This document shows, one piece after another, positions 25,293-35,900 of a stretch of 64,000 nucleotides of DNA. Made by a program: the position numbers and the translations under genes. The stretch is from the NCBI RefSeq assembly GCF_020829595.1, contig NZ_JAIVFW010000033.1:1-64000 (forward strand), read 5' to 3'. This DNA is from Nostoc sp. CHAB 5844. GTDB taxonomy: Bacteria; Cyanobacteriota; Cyanobacteriia; Cyanobacteriales; Nostocaceae. The notes beneath the pieces are model-generated. The model was not told the DNA's origin and made no database searches. It was given only the letters and a program-made list of their open reading frames with translations. Each line of letters opens with the position of its first letter. Position 1 is the stretch's first letter.

Positions 25293-25643
25293 TTATCTAA
25301 CAACAGTTGTCTCTTGAGAAGTTTCGCCTTCATTACCAGGGTATCAGTAAAAAAGTGCTGAGTGTTGAGTGCTGAGTAAGTTCCGCATATTTTTGCGTCT
25401 GCTGCCGCTACGTAAGTCTTTCGGGGCAATTCTAGCCAAGTCCTCTTAGCTTCTTCTTTGTGTTATGTCTCTCGGATAAGCATATGTCTCACCTATTGTT
25501 ACTACAAATTAAATAATTTTTTAATTGTCAATCCCTAATCATGAGTTAGAGCGATCGCTTTATCTAGTGAAACAATATAAAGACTTACTTCCTAACCTTA
25601 AAAACCGCTATACACTTATAGTAAGTTAATAAATTTTATATTT
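25293..25643. other. Intergenic region, 351 bp
   Basis: Divergent promoters should lie here. Near 25350-25377 the heptad-like sequence GTGCTGAGTGTTGAGTGCTGAGT is a short tandem repeat. A GCGATCGC site lies at 25552. There is no gene or other clear signal. Confidence 0.4.
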
Positions 25644-26438
25644 ATGAAGTATCCGTTTCCGGGGATGAATCCCTATTTAGAAAACCCTGATTTATGCTCA
25701 GAGGTACACCATCGATTAATTACAGCGATCGCTATTGCGATATCTCATCCTTTGCGTCCTAAATATCGAGTAGCAATTGAAAAACGTACCTATAGAATTA
25801 ATGCTGAAGATGCCATCTTAATCGGTATTCCTGATTTAGCTATTTTATCAGCAAAACAAAAATCAAATAGTAGTACAACAGCAATAACAACTTTACCCAG
25901 TGGCACAGAAAATAAATCTATTACTGTTACATTACCATTACCTTTAGAAATCAAAGAAGGATATTTAGAAATTAGAGAAGTTTCTACTGGTAAAGTAATC
26001 ACAGTAATTGAACTGCTTTCTCCTACCAATAAACGCACAAAAGCAGGAAGAAAATTTTATTTAGAAAAAAGAGAAAAAATATTGCAAAGTGCTACTAAAT
26101 TAGTAGAGATTGATTTAATTAGAAGTGGCGAGAAAATGCCAATTCTGACAAATATTCCTGATATAGACTATCGGATTTTAGTTGTCAAGTCTGATTGCTT
26201 ACCCTCTGCTCAATTATTCGCCTTTACTGTGAGAGAAGCTATCCCTAACTTTACTATTCCTTTAGGACAGCAAGAACAGGAAATAGAATTAAATTTACAG
26301 AATTTATTATTAAAAATATATGAGCAAGCCGGATTTGATTTGACCTTGGATTATAATCAACCTCCTGTACCAGAGTTGTTGGTAAAAGATAGAGAATGGA
26401 TAGATGTATTATTGAAAAAACAAGGAATAGGAAAGTAA
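25644..26438 (+). CDS. DUF4058 family protein
   Basis: The 264-residue protein opens with the family signature MKYPFPGMNPYLENPDLCSEVHHRLI and has conserved strands ILIGIPDLAIL, YLEIREVSTGKVITVIELLSPTNK and VEIDLIRSGEKMP. The E...E..SP.NK pattern resembles nuclease-like folds of the PD-(D/E)xK type (compare Uma2), but activity is not established. It is common in cyanobacteria, often in many copies. It stands alone. Confidence 0.88.
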   Translation: MKYPFPGMNPYLENPDLCSEVHHRLITAIAIAISHPLRPKYRVAIEKRTYRINAEDAILIGIPDLAILSAKQKSNSSTTAITTLPSGTENKSITVTLPLPLEIKEGYLEIREVSTGKVITVIELLSPTNKRTKAGRKFYLEKREKILQSATKLVEIDLIRSGEKMPILTNIPDIDYRILVVKSDCLPSAQLFAFTVREAIPNFTIPLGQQEQEIELNLQNLLLKIYEQAGFDLTLDYNQPPVPELLVKDREWIDVLLKKQGIGK

Positions 26439-26597
26439 ATATTTATAAAATGTAAATTATGGACGAGGAAAATAGCGATGCCTGCGGTGGTCACTGAGCT
26501 TTGTCGAAGTGCGGGCAAAGCCTACGCTCTTTGGGAAGAATGAGGGTGATCGGTTTATAAAAGAATATAAAAAATAAATCTCCATCCTGTAAAAAAT

Positions 26598-26726
26598 ATG
26601 ACACAATCTTCATCCGAAAGAATTGTGAGACGCGGACAAGAAATTTTACTAGGTTCTCAATGGCTGAAATTATTTATATTAGTCGCTAATTATAGTCAAA
26701 ATATACCAAGTTTAGAGTTAATTTAA
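26598..26726 (+). CDS. Possible small protein (42 residues) or gene fragment
   Basis: A short frame begins MTQSSSERIVRRGQEILLGS and ends YSQNIPSLELI. It starts like many cyanobacterial hypothetical proteins but is short and lies in a region of repeats (26470-26550 holds a GCGATGCCTGCGG repeat). It could be the truncated start of a lost gene. There is no strong ribosome-binding site. Confidence 0.3.
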   Translation: MTQSSSERIVRRGQEILLGSQWLKLFILVANYSQNIPSLELI

Positions 26727-26728
26727 TT

Positions 26729-26768
26729 GTAGATTTGGAGAGCCACTTGTGTGGCTTCCCAAGTCTAC
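26729..26768. terminator. Long hairpin between converging genes
   Basis: GTAGATTTGGAGAGCCAC pairs with GTGGCTTCCCAAGTCTAC around TTGT, with two mismatches. It overlaps the last bases of the minus-strand gene at 26765 and may serve as a two-way terminator. Confidence 0.55.
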
Positions 26769-27166
26769 ACCTCCCCGTTCCCAAGTCCCGATTTAATCGC
26801 ATCCAGTGGTTCACAGAAATTGTTTACGCCTTGCTTGAGAACATAAATTAAAACTGGTGTTGCCAAATTTTTGGGAAAAGTTGGTATTGTTTTGAAGTGT
26901 GTCATCAACCCTAAGATAGAGTTATTGACCAATTCTTCTCTAAACTCCGATTCACAAATCACCGCCCGCCATTTTTTCGCCAAGGCATCTAACCATTCAG
27001 AATTTGCCCTTTCTGGTTCTTGTCCTGCTTTAATAGCTAATGTCATGGCTGCATCTTCTAAATCTCCTTCACAGTCTTCAATCAAATCCAGCGCTTCCAT
27101 AGCTACAGGATCATCGATTAACTGAGAACGAAATAAGGCAATTTCTTGTGATGTAACTTGAGTCAT
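26765..27166 (-). CDS. Conserved cyanobacterial protein of unknown function (133 residues)
   Basis: The protein is acidic and mostly helical (DPVAMEALDLIEDCEGDLEDAAMTLAIKAGQEP, EWLDALAKKWRAVICESEF), with a hydrophobic C-terminal part (ATPVLIYVLKQGVNNFCEPLDAIKSG). The EDCEGDLEDAA segment is a recurrent cyanobacterial motif that I cannot assign to a named domain. It lies just downstream of the hgdD/kai block with no obvious link. Confidence 0.7.
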   Translation of the reverse strand: MTQVTSQEIALFRSQLIDDPVAMEALDLIEDCEGDLEDAAMTLAIKAGQEPERANSEWLDALAKKWRAVICESEFREELVNNSILGLMTHFKTIPTFPKNLATPVLIYVLKQGVNNFCEPLDAIKSGLGNGEV

Positions 27167-27171
27167 AGGTA

Positions 27172-27318
27172 GTCGATAGTCAATAGTCCATAGTCAATAG
27201 TCTAGAGTCAAGAGGAGCCAGTGCGTTGGGCGGCTTTGCCGACTTGTAGCAACTGGCGTTCCATAGTCAAAAATTCCAACTATCGGCTCATAACTATTGA
27301 CCATTGATTAATGACTAA
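27172..27318. repeat. Short tandem AGTCAATAGTC repeats and a GCCACTGCG-type unit
   Basis: The sequence TAGTCGATAGTCAATAGTCCATAG and its relatives repeat at 27172-27212. The unit GAGCCAGTGCG...GCAACTGGCG follows at 27213-27257, a copy of the element also present at 1624 and 63942. There is no gene. Confidence 0.7.
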
Positions 27319-29520
27319 TTAACGAAATGACCTAGTGGTAACTGCACGCTGCAATTGAGCCAAAGCACGGTTGTAATTTAAGATAGCCGTGACTCGATTA
27401 CCTTCTGCCCTTGTTAAGTCAGTTTCAGAGTTAATTACATCAGTTTGCGTACCCACACCAGCTTGGAAGCGTAACCGCGCCAGACGTAGAGCTTCTCTGG
27501 CTTGTTCTAAGGCTGTGTTAGCAGTTTGAACGTTGTCTAAATTAGCTCGCTGGTTAGAAAAAGCTTGTTCTACTTGGAAACGCACTTGGTTACGCTGTTC
27601 GGCAAATTGTGTTTCAGCGATCGCAATATTAGCTCTAGCCTGGGATGCTCTGGCTCGTGCTGCGCCACCATCGAATAAATTCCAACTGGCTCTCAACCCA
27701 ACAGAATAACCATCAGTAATGCTGACACTATCATCGAACTGATCCAACAGATTGTAGTTAGCAACGAAACTCAACTGTGGCAGATTAGTGGCCAAAGCTT
27801 GTCGGCGCTGTTGTTCACTAATATTACGTTGAGCCAACTGCTGTTGTAGTTCTGGACGATTTTGAAAAGCCAGGAGGATACTGTCTTCTAATGACCTATT
27901 CCACAAGCCAGCTAACTGCACTGCATCTGCTGCACTAATAGTGACATTTTGCGGCAAACTGAGGGTAGTTGCTAACTGCCGTCGGGCTATCAGCTGATTG
28001 GAAATCGTATTAGTTAAATCTTGTTGAGCATTGGCTAAATTTACTTGCGATCGCAACACATCGAAGCGAGTCCCAACTCCTGCACGCTCTAATGCTTCAG
28101 CATCGCGTAAACTTGCTTGGGCATTTTCCACAGCTGACTGGTTAATACGTACTTGCTCATCGGCTTCTTGCAAATCGTAATATTGTGTACTAACGTTTAG
28201 GCGGATTTCCTCAGATTGCCGCTCCACATCTAATTCACTGAAACGTACTTGTTCTTCAGCTTCTTTGATACTGGCTTGCCGTCTTCCCGAAGTGTAAATG
28301 TTATATGTCAACTGGGCTTGACCATTAAAACCTGTACTCGGTTCATCTTGGTTAGACCTTAACCCTGCTCGCCCATTTAACTCATCCTGAAGCTGACCAG
28401 AAGCCGACTGACTGCGAGTGATATCCGCATTAATATCCAGCGTCGGATACAAAGCCGCTTGTGCCTCTCGTAAAGCGGCTCGGCTGCGTTCTAGCTCCAA
28501 TATTGATACCTGTAGTGTCCGATTATTCCGCCGTGCTAACTCCAAAGCCTGTGCAAAAGTAATCGGTTGATTACTTTGAACTGTGACTTCCTCTGTTTTT
28601 GTGGGAAATTGCAACGGATTACCACTAGGAATCAGGTTCTCCGGAACTTGTACAGCACCACTAGTAGGAGCCGGAGTCGTAGTGCTAGGAATTGGCGCAT
28701 TTGGGGCTGCTTCAACCGGAGTTGGACTAGCTGCTGGCGCTGCCTCAGTTGGGGTAGTACCAGGATTACTAGGCACAGTTGTGGAATCTGGTGTTGCAGT
28801 GTTGTTTTGTGCAGTCAATCCTCCAGTCAATTTGTCCTGCTCACAACCTCTAGAGTGCAAAGACAACGTACTGGATATGCTTATTTGCTGTGAGCAACTT
28901 CGCACTGCCAAAAGTTTAGCTGCTCCTGCACCCTTAACTGCCGTTGGTAAAACTATCGGCAGCTGCGTTTTTAAAGTTAGCTTTGGGACTGCTGGCTGTT
29001 GAATCGCAGATCGGAAAACAGTTGTTTTTTGAATAGTAGAAGGTTGAGAAGTAGTAGAATTAACAACTGTATTATTTAATTTCTGCCCAGAAGCTGTAGT
29101 TAATTTTTTTGGTTTTTGAATCCTGCTGGAACTAGCCTGCTCTGCATTTTGAGAAAAATTTAAAGTAGGTGTCAAATTGACAGAACTACCTTGATTTTTC
29201 TGAGTTATTTGTGCGAGCCGCACACCAGTATTTTCTGCCAAAATGCCTGGGTTACTGTTATTACTTAAAGTTGCCACATTGAATGTAGTCAACTCAGAAT
29301 TAGCTCCTGCATCTGGAAAAATCTGTTTTGCAGCTTTAGGCAGTTGCGTATTTGTATTGTCCGCCACCAAGTTGTGACTTTCAGTGAAAGTCAAGACACT
29401 AGGAGAAGACGTTTGTTGTATGCTACTTACCTTTACTGTTCCTGCCCAAGCGGGCTGGGTTGTTAATACCGCTGCTGTTACGCCAGGTAAGAAAGTATGA
29501 AATAATTGTTGTCCTTTCAC
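27319..29520 (-). CDS. hgdD: TolC-family outer-membrane efflux protein (HgdD type)
   Basis: The 733-residue protein has a signal peptide (PGVTAAVLTTQPAWAG), a low-complexity Ser/Thr/Pro/Gln-rich stretch to residue about 310 (for example PTEAAPAASPTPVEAAPNAP), and two outer-membrane-efflux repeats: ITFAQALELARRNNRTLQVS onward, and SLEDSILLAFQNRPELQQQL onward, ending with the heptad-rich LEQAREALRLARLRFQAGVGTQTDVIN. In Anabaena PCC 7120 the TolC homologue HgdD, needed for export of heterocyst glycolipids and other substrates, is encoded directly after kaiABC. The same order here supports the name. The long N-terminal linker is typical of cyanobacterial TolC. It begins 104 bp after kaiC. Confidence 0.85.
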   Translation of the reverse strand: MKGQQLFHTFLPGVTAAVLTTQPAWAGTVKVSSIQQTSSPSVLTFTESHNLVADNTNTQLPKAAKQIFPDAGANSELTTFNVATLSNNSNPGILAENTGVRLAQITQKNQGSSVNLTPTLNFSQNAEQASSSRIQKPKKLTTASGQKLNNTVVNSTTSQPSTIQKTTVFRSAIQQPAVPKLTLKTQLPIVLPTAVKGAGAAKLLAVRSCSQQISISSTLSLHSRGCEQDKLTGGLTAQNNTATPDSTTVPSNPGTTPTEAAPAASPTPVEAAPNAPIPSTTTPAPTSGAVQVPENLIPSGNPLQFPTKTEEVTVQSNQPITFAQALELARRNNRTLQVSILELERSRAALREAQAALYPTLDINADITRSQSASGQLQDELNGRAGLRSNQDEPSTGFNGQAQLTYNIYTSGRRQASIKEAEEQVRFSELDVERQSEEIRLNVSTQYYDLQEADEQVRINQSAVENAQASLRDAEALERAGVGTRFDVLRSQVNLANAQQDLTNTISNQLIARRQLATTLSLPQNVTISAADAVQLAGLWNRSLEDSILLAFQNRPELQQQLAQRNISEQQRRQALATNLPQLSFVANYNLLDQFDDSVSITDGYSVGLRASWNLFDGGAARARASQARANIAIAETQFAEQRNQVRFQVEQAFSNQRANLDNVQTANTALEQAREALRLARLRFQAGVGTQTDVINSETDLTRAEGNRVTAILNYNRALAQLQRAVTTRSFR

Positions 29521-29624
29521 CGCATCCCCTCACACGAAAATCAATCTAGCGGCAGAAACCTTTTCTTCACCACAGAATATAGCACGATACTAAATTGAAG
29601 AAGGAATATAGCACGATACCAAAT

Positions 29625-31184
29625 TTAGGAATCGGTACTGCGTTTATCTTCAAAACTTTTGACTATGCGAGAAAGTTCTGCCTTTTCGTCGATGCTAACG
29701 CGGGTAGGCGCACCGCTGACAATGCGTTCGTAATTCCGGAAAGAATCTTTAATGTCTGGGCCGTCAGCCGTAATATTATACTCACGAATTCCCTTATCAT
29801 GCCACGAACCTCGCATTTTAAATACGTTAATTGCCCGCGACATTTCCCCACGAATTTCTACGTACTGCAACATCAAAATTGTGTCCGTAATTGTAGAAAT
29901 ATGTGAGTCGGTAATTGAATGAGAACCCATAAATTGGTCAGTTGTGTTGGTAAAAAAACCAGTGATTTCTTCTTGCTTGGCATAACCAGTTACACCAATC
30001 ACAAACTGCCGAAAAGCATTATTACTCACGCCTCTTGCTAGGGCTGAGAGTGAGTCAATGGCAATTCTTGCTGGTTTAAAATTAGCAATTTCTGACTTGA
30101 TAATTTGCAAGTGATCTTCTAAACCAGTTGATTCAGGATAAGTACAAATGATTTTGAGTAACCCTTGATGTTCTAATTCCTCAAAATCAATACCCCAAGA
30201 GGAAGCATTACGGGATAGTTGAGCGCGTGATTCTTCATAAGCAAATAAAATTGCGCGTTCACCGTTGATACAACCATCTTGCAGAAATTTACTCACAAGT
30301 AATGTTTTCCCAGTACCAGTAGCTCCTGTTGCTAAAATAATCGAATCTTTAAAGAAACCACCACCACACATCTCATCTAGGGTTTTAACACCGGAAGAAA
30401 CGCGGACATTAGAAGACCTTTGAGTTAAACGCATTGCACCCAAGGGGAAAATGTTGACTCCGGCATTGGTAATTGTAAAAGGATACTCACCTTTCATGTG
30501 AGTTGTACCGCGTAGCTTGAGAATTTCGGTCGTCCGCCGACGACGTTCTCCTTCTAATACATTCCGCACAATTACCACGTTATCCGAAACAAATTCTTCA
30601 ACGCCGAAAGATGCCACAGGCCCGTATTCTTCACCCCGTTCGGTGGTAATGATGGTGGTGACATTCAGTTGTTTAAGCCGAGCTACAAGGCGAAAAATTT
30701 CTCGCCTGACGACTCCGACAGCTTCATACTGTTGAAATACTGCGGTAATCGAGTCAATAGAAACTCGTTTAGCCTTATATTTACGAATTGCATATTGCAA
30801 GCGCTCAATTAATGCCGAAAGGTCAAAATTTCCCACAATATCTTGACCTTCAGGGTCGGGAGAAGCATCTAGAATAAACAACTTACCTTCATCTATTAAA
30901 CGTTGTAAGTTCCACCCAAAAATATGAGCATTTTTGATAATGTCGCTGGGTGATTCTTCAAAGGTAACAAATACCCCTGGCTCATCAAAGTAGGTAATGC
31001 CGTTATAGAGGAACTGAAGAGATAATAAGGTTTTACCTGTTCCAGAGGTGCCGCTGACCAAAGTGGTTCGCCCTACAGGTAAACCACCATGACTAATATC
31101 GTCAAAGCCCTCTATCATTGTCCGAATTTTTTCTACACCCCCAATCGGTGTCTGGTTTTGCTCTTTTTGCTCGTTTTCGCTCAT
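29625..31184 (-). CDS. kaiC: Circadian clock protein KaiC
   Basis: The 519-residue protein is an intact double-ATPase KaiC. Walker A of the first ring is GTSGTGKT (residues 45-52), with catalytic Glu76-Glu77 in VTFEESPSD. Walker A of the second ring is GATGTGKT (287-294), with Glu317-Glu318. The phosphorylation pair Ser430-Thr431 is present in DSHISTITDT, matching Ser431-Thr432 of Synechococcus elongatus. The C-terminal tail (YERIVSGAPTRVSIDEKAELSRI) is the KaiA-binding A-loop region. All residues expected of a working autokinase/phosphatase oscillator are therefore present. It follows kaiB by 82 bp in the minus-strand operon. Confidence 0.98.
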   Translation of the reverse strand: MSENEQKEQNQTPIGGVEKIRTMIEGFDDISHGGLPVGRTTLVSGTSGTGKTLLSLQFLYNGITYFDEPGVFVTFEESPSDIIKNAHIFGWNLQRLIDEGKLFILDASPDPEGQDIVGNFDLSALIERLQYAIRKYKAKRVSIDSITAVFQQYEAVGVVRREIFRLVARLKQLNVTTIITTERGEEYGPVASFGVEEFVSDNVVIVRNVLEGERRRRTTEILKLRGTTHMKGEYPFTITNAGVNIFPLGAMRLTQRSSNVRVSSGVKTLDEMCGGGFFKDSIILATGATGTGKTLLVSKFLQDGCINGERAILFAYEESRAQLSRNASSWGIDFEELEHQGLLKIICTYPESTGLEDHLQIIKSEIANFKPARIAIDSLSALARGVSNNAFRQFVIGVTGYAKQEEITGFFTNTTDQFMGSHSITDSHISTITDTILMLQYVEIRGEMSRAINVFKMRGSWHDKGIREYNITADGPDIKDSFRNYERIVSGAPTRVSIDEKAELSRIVKSFEDKRSTDS

Positions 31185-31266
31185 TGCTGGCTCATAAATG
31201 GGGTTTTTAACCCGGTCTCTCTATTACTAAAGTTGAAGTTGCTAATTTGTAATCAAAAAATTTAGA

Positions 31267-31593
31267 TTAAAGGTTATGCGTCTCTTCCCAGTCTTCTTCA
31301 CTCAGTTCTTCATAAAGTAAATCTAATCCAATCAATACTCTTTCTCGGTCTGAAAGATCTCCAATAATTTTACGAACAGGCGGCGGTAAAATTTTCGATA
31401 ATGTTGGTGTAGCTAAGATTTTATCTTCTTCGGCTAGTTGGGGATTTTTCATTACATCGATTACTTTTAGTGCATAAACACCTTGAAATTCCTGCTCTAA
31501 TATGTTTTTTAATGTTTTTAATGCCCGGACTGAGTTAGGCGTGTTCCCAGCTACGTAAAGCTTAAGAACATAAGTTTTTCTGGCTTTATTCAT
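31267..31593 (-). CDS. kaiB: Circadian clock protein KaiB
   Basis: This 108-residue protein has the thioredoxin-like KaiB core: [68 protein letters not shown], and the acidic C-terminal tail [16 protein letters not shown]. The fold-switch region with Gly and Asp residues ([16 protein letters not shown]) is complete. It binds the KaiC first ring at night and sequesters KaiA. It lies between kaiA (113 bp upstream) and kaiC (82 bp downstream), the usual order. Confidence 0.98.
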   Translation of the reverse strand: MNKARKTYVLKLYVAGNTPNSVRALKTLKNILEQEFQGVYALKVIDVMKNPQLAEEDKILATPTLSKILPPPVRKIIGDLSDRERVLIGLDLLYEELSEEDWEETHNL

Positions 31594-31706
31594 AAAGGTA
31601 CAAACTTAAACATAAAAAATAAAATAGAATCCGGTTTTACTGCATTTGGTGAAATACATAGTTGTTTGTGAGTGTTGAGTACATTCTGGTTTATGAGTGC
31701 AATGTA

Positions 31707-32288
31707 TTATTTAGAAATTGCACATCTATAAGCTTCACATAGATGCGCTAAAACATCTATTAATGTCAAACGGTAATCAAGTAATGTCTCATCACTCCTT
31801 CCTTCTAATTTTAGCTGTTTAGAAAATTCTTCAATGAGTTCCATGTGAATTTCTATGATTTGAGGCACAGGAATATTAGCACAAAACACCGTATTGATGA
31901 ATTTATCAATTTTTTCTTTCAAGGTTTTGTCTGTAGTAAAGTAATCTATAAGAATCTGGCGATAATCAGATTTAATTTGTTGTAACAATAACCGCTTATC
32001 CACTTGAGTCATTTGCTGAAAAACCTGTTGTGGTTTTTGCTGCTGGCATGCGAAGACGTAAAAATATTTATCTATAAAATTTTGATTAAGATTTGCTGGC
32101 AACCAATTCAGTAAGTAGTAAAGTCTAGCTGTAGTGGCAGCAACCACAGTCGATGTGCTAAATTGGGCAGAATTAGACTGCAAAAAGTACCTGTAGCTTG
32201 AGTTAAATGGTGATTGGATGCTTAGCCAAGCTAGGTTATCTAAAATTTTTTTAACATTTGGTTGGAAAAGTAGTATAGGTAGTAGCAT
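31707..32288 (-). CDS. kaiA: Circadian clock protein KaiA, N-terminally shortened form
   Basis: The 193-residue protein ends with a full KaiA C-terminal domain (QVDKRLLLQQIKSDYRQILIDYF, KIDKFINTVFCANIPVPQIIEIHM, LKLEGRSDETLLDYRLTLIDVLAHLCEAYRC), which dimerises and binds the KaiC tail. The first 85 residues (MLLPILLFQPNVKKILDNLAWL..) do not look like the pseudo-receiver domain of the 284-residue S. elongatus protein; they may be its linker or a remnant. In Anabaena PCC 7120 KaiA is about 100 residues, so this is an intermediate form. The start is the first ATG of the open frame. It is the first gene of the kaiABC operon. Confidence 0.95.
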   Translation of the reverse strand: MLLPILLFQPNVKKILDNLAWLSIQSPFNSSYRYFLQSNSAQFSTSTVVAATTARLYYLLNWLPANLNQNFIDKYFYVFACQQQKPQQVFQQMTQVDKRLLLQQIKSDYRQILIDYFTTDKTLKEKIDKFINTVFCANIPVPQIIEIHMELIEEFSKQLKLEGRSDETLLDYRLTLIDVLAHLCEAYRCAISK

Positions 32289-32962
32289 TTATATATTTAA
32301 ACATCTTGCTTAATCACTCCAACCAAAGTTGGTTAAGTTGAACAAAGTTTGAGTAAAACTTTAGAGAACCTGACTAATAATAAGTCAAGTTGTTAGTTAA
32401 TTCTCAAGTACCGCTCTAGATAAATAAATGTCTATAGTGACTCAACAACCACCTAAGACAAGTAAGCAGGAAGATTTATTGAGCGGTTGATGAGGTGTTC
32501 GTTATAGAGGATACATTAGTTGATTGAGATTCGCATATGTATATCTATCAGAATGTAGATTTTTTGATTTCACTCCTTGATAGGATACTTAAACTAACTT
32601 AAAGTATGCGCGTATTCTAAATCATTATAATTCCTCAAGGTTCTAAAGCGAATCTTTGGAGCCATAATTGTTTTAGCTGTCACTCTTAATCAGAAGTGGC
32701 AATACCAGTAAAACACTGTAAGGTTATTTCCCCAAAGTTATAAAGTGGCAAAGGTAAAGACTGACACTGGAAAAAATCACAGTCAACCAGCAAGGCGATG
32801 TCTAGACAACCAAACCTACCACGGCAATGGTCTTACAGCTAAAACAAGAATTGTGGAAATGCGTTTTCTGATGAGGATATTACTGTAAGCGCGAACACTA
32901 TCTAGCCGATCGCCAATGCTCAAGCCAAATGCCGCCAGAGGAAGAATCAACCCCAAAGCCTT
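32289..32962. other. Divergent promoter region between kaiA and the hybrid kinase
   Basis: These 674 bp must carry the kaiA promoter (minus) and the kinase promoter (plus). No gene was found; a 20-codon frame at 32428 is too short to defend. A direct binding site or clock box cannot be identified by eye. Confidence 0.45.
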
Positions 32963-35900
32963 ATGTTAATGCTACAGTACCCGCTTTATAACTTTCTAGC
33001 AACCGTACCCAAATGCGGCGAAATCAGTACGTTAGTAGCGGCCTTAGAAATTTTTGAGCAAGAGCAGTGCGATCGCTTGGTAGTAGTAAATCAACAGCAA
33101 GAACCAATTGGGCTATTAAAGTCAGCCCGGTTAACACAAAAACTGTTGGCAGAATCTCAAGAAGATCAATATCTAAATTTGTTACAACAACCACTGGCAT
33201 TCTGGAAACAAAGCATTTTTGAGCCACTACAAATAATAGCAGCAAGCGATCGCGTTGAGCAATTTGTGCAATTTTTGCGACACTATTCTGCTCAATCTAG
33301 CAACAACGTCAATTGGACATTGGTGGATGCTAAAGGCAAATTTTTAGGGCTGTTAGATAGCAGCCGATTGTTGAGATTGTTAGGTCAAGAAAAAGCTGCC
33401 ATAAATACAGCAGGCAAAAAATACTCTAATTCTTTGAGAGCCACTGGCAAAATTTCCCTAGAGCATCCAGACACATCTCATAGTACAGCCATCAAAACTC
33501 ACTGGCGCTCGCGCAAAGCCAATCAAATTCAGTCGTCGTTACATCAACCACTAATTAAGTTAGTCGAACAACTGCCTTGGCCGTTGATGCTGCAAACCAG
33601 TGCTGGTGAGATCGTCACACAAAACCCAGCTTGGTGGCAGCAGTTGGGAGTTCTCAAAGATCCCGAAGACGTGCGACAACAAGTAGCTGCGATTCTCTGT
33701 GCCATCTTGACCAAACAACCAGAATACGCCAGCCAAACAGCAAGGATTCCCTATGGTGAAAATGGCACATCATCACAACTAAAACTGTATTCGGGAGAAA
33801 ATCCTTGGGCGGTGAAGCACGAAGCTTTACCTCATAACGGTTTACTATCGCCATCATCTGTATCTAGTTTTAATCACCTCCAAGAATCACCAGTTTCTCC
33901 GACAAACACCTTTAATCGCTGCTTTTTAGATAGTCAAATGGGAACTTGTACCTGTGTTGTCGAAGAACAAAACGGTCAAGAACGCATCTGGCAATTTGCT
34001 AAAATTCCCCTAGATAGTCCAGAATTCAAAGCTTTGGATAGCCAGCCGACTGAAAATTCTGATTACCTGTGGTTAGTGTTGGCAACAGATGTCACCGAAC
34101 AGCAGCAGTTGTGCAAAGAACTGGCGGCAAAAAATGCTGATTTGATTCAACTCAACCGCTTAAAAGATGAATTTTTAGCTTGTATCAGTCATGAACTCAA
34201 AACTCCCCTCACAGCAGTTTTGGGATTATCCAGGTTGCTTGTAGACCAACAATTAGGGGAATTGAACGAACGACAAGCCCGCTACGCCGGACTGATTCAC
34301 CAAAGCGGTCGCCACTTGATGAGTGTGGTGAACGACATTTTAGATTTGACCCGGATGGAAACGGGACAGATGGAATTGGCACTCGCACCAGTTAATATTC
34401 AAGCAGTGTGCGATCGCGCTCAATCAGAAGTCAAAGCTATCCACACTCAAAACAGCAAAACCTTATCTCCCAGCAAAGTGCCAGCAATCAGTTCATCAGT
34501 GCCAAAATTCACTTTGACAATTGAACCAGGCTTAGACCAAATGGTGGCAGATGAATTGCGCTTGCGTCAAATGTTGGTACACTTGCTTTCCAACGCTTTT
34601 AAATTCACTGAAACATCCGGCGAAATTGGTTTGCGAGTCAGTCGTTGGGAAGGGTGGATTGCGTTTACAATTTGGGATACAGGCATTGGTATTCCTGAAC
34701 ACCAGCAACACCTAATCTTTCAAAAATTCCAACAACTAGAAAATCCTCTCACTAGGCAATTTGAAGGAACTGGCTTAGGGCTAGTGTTAACAAGAGCTTT
34801 AGCCCGCCTGCACGGAGGCGATGTCAGCTTTTTGTCTCAAGAAGGCAAAGGTAGCCAATTTACACTATTGTTGCCACCCAGCCCGCCAACTACAGGTTTT
34901 ACTGATTCCGAAACCAATAACAAAGAAGATAGAACCCAGCATAATATTGGCATTCAAAAAGTTCCGATTTCCGTAACTTCTCAAGTCAGCACTACTCAGC
35001 ATCTTCCCGGTTGCTCTCAAAGGTTAGTGCTGATAGTCGAGGCCGTGGCTCGATATATTGAAGACTTGGCTGAACAACTCAAAAGTTTAGGTTATCGAGT
35101 CATAATTGCTCGCTCAGGTACAGAAGCCCTCGAAAAAGCTCGGCGCTTGCAACCACAAGCTGTATTTTTAAATCCTTTATTACCATTACTTTCGGGATGG
35201 GATGTCCTGACATTGGTGAAATCTGACGTGGCGACGCGTCACATACCCGTAATTGTTACAGCCACAGGTGCAGAAAAAGAGCAAGCATTTGCTAACCAAG
35301 CCGATGGTTTCTTGAGCTTACCCATAGAAAACTTAGCTTTAGCACCACTTTTGGAAAAGTTATGTGCTAAACCAATAATTTCAACGTCAAATGTTGACAC
35401 TACTCAAACTCTTGCCAAAAATCAACCATTGCGAATTTTGAGATTGGTCAATCCAGAATTAGTATTGATTAACCCCCATCCCTCACTGCGTGAGCATCGG
35501 GTGATAGAAGTGGATAACCTAGATCAAGCAGAACTCTTAGCGCGGGTTTGGCAGTTTGATGTCATCTTATTAGATTTAGAAGGTTCCTTAGCCGAAACTT
35601 ATTTACAGCAATTAATTCAGCACCCCCGTTTGATAGCTCTACCATTGGTAACTTGTGATGTTGCTACTAGCTTGGCAGCTTCTCAAATACCAGGGCTTTC
35701 AGTATTTCCCTGCTTAACACCATTTGGGAAAAACAATCGCAGTCGCACTGACAAAATCGATCCACTATTGTCAGTTTTACAAATTGCCTCTGGTATTTGT
35801 TGCCCACCGAGTATTTTAGTGGTGGATTTGACAACACTGCATGATCTACCCCAAATCAGACGTAAACAAGTCAGAAATACTCGCACACCGAAAAATTCTG

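Noticed and set aside
28567-29002. Plus-strand frames of 108 and 139 codons inside hgdD
   Set aside because: Antisense to the low-complexity region of TolC; their Ser/Gly/Val-rich composition mirrors the repeats of the sense strand.
32428-32490. Twenty-codon frame MSIVTQQPPKTSKQEDLLSG upstream of the clock-adjacent kinase
   Set aside because: Too short, no ribosome site, and no support from neighbours; could be a leader peptide but nothing shows it.
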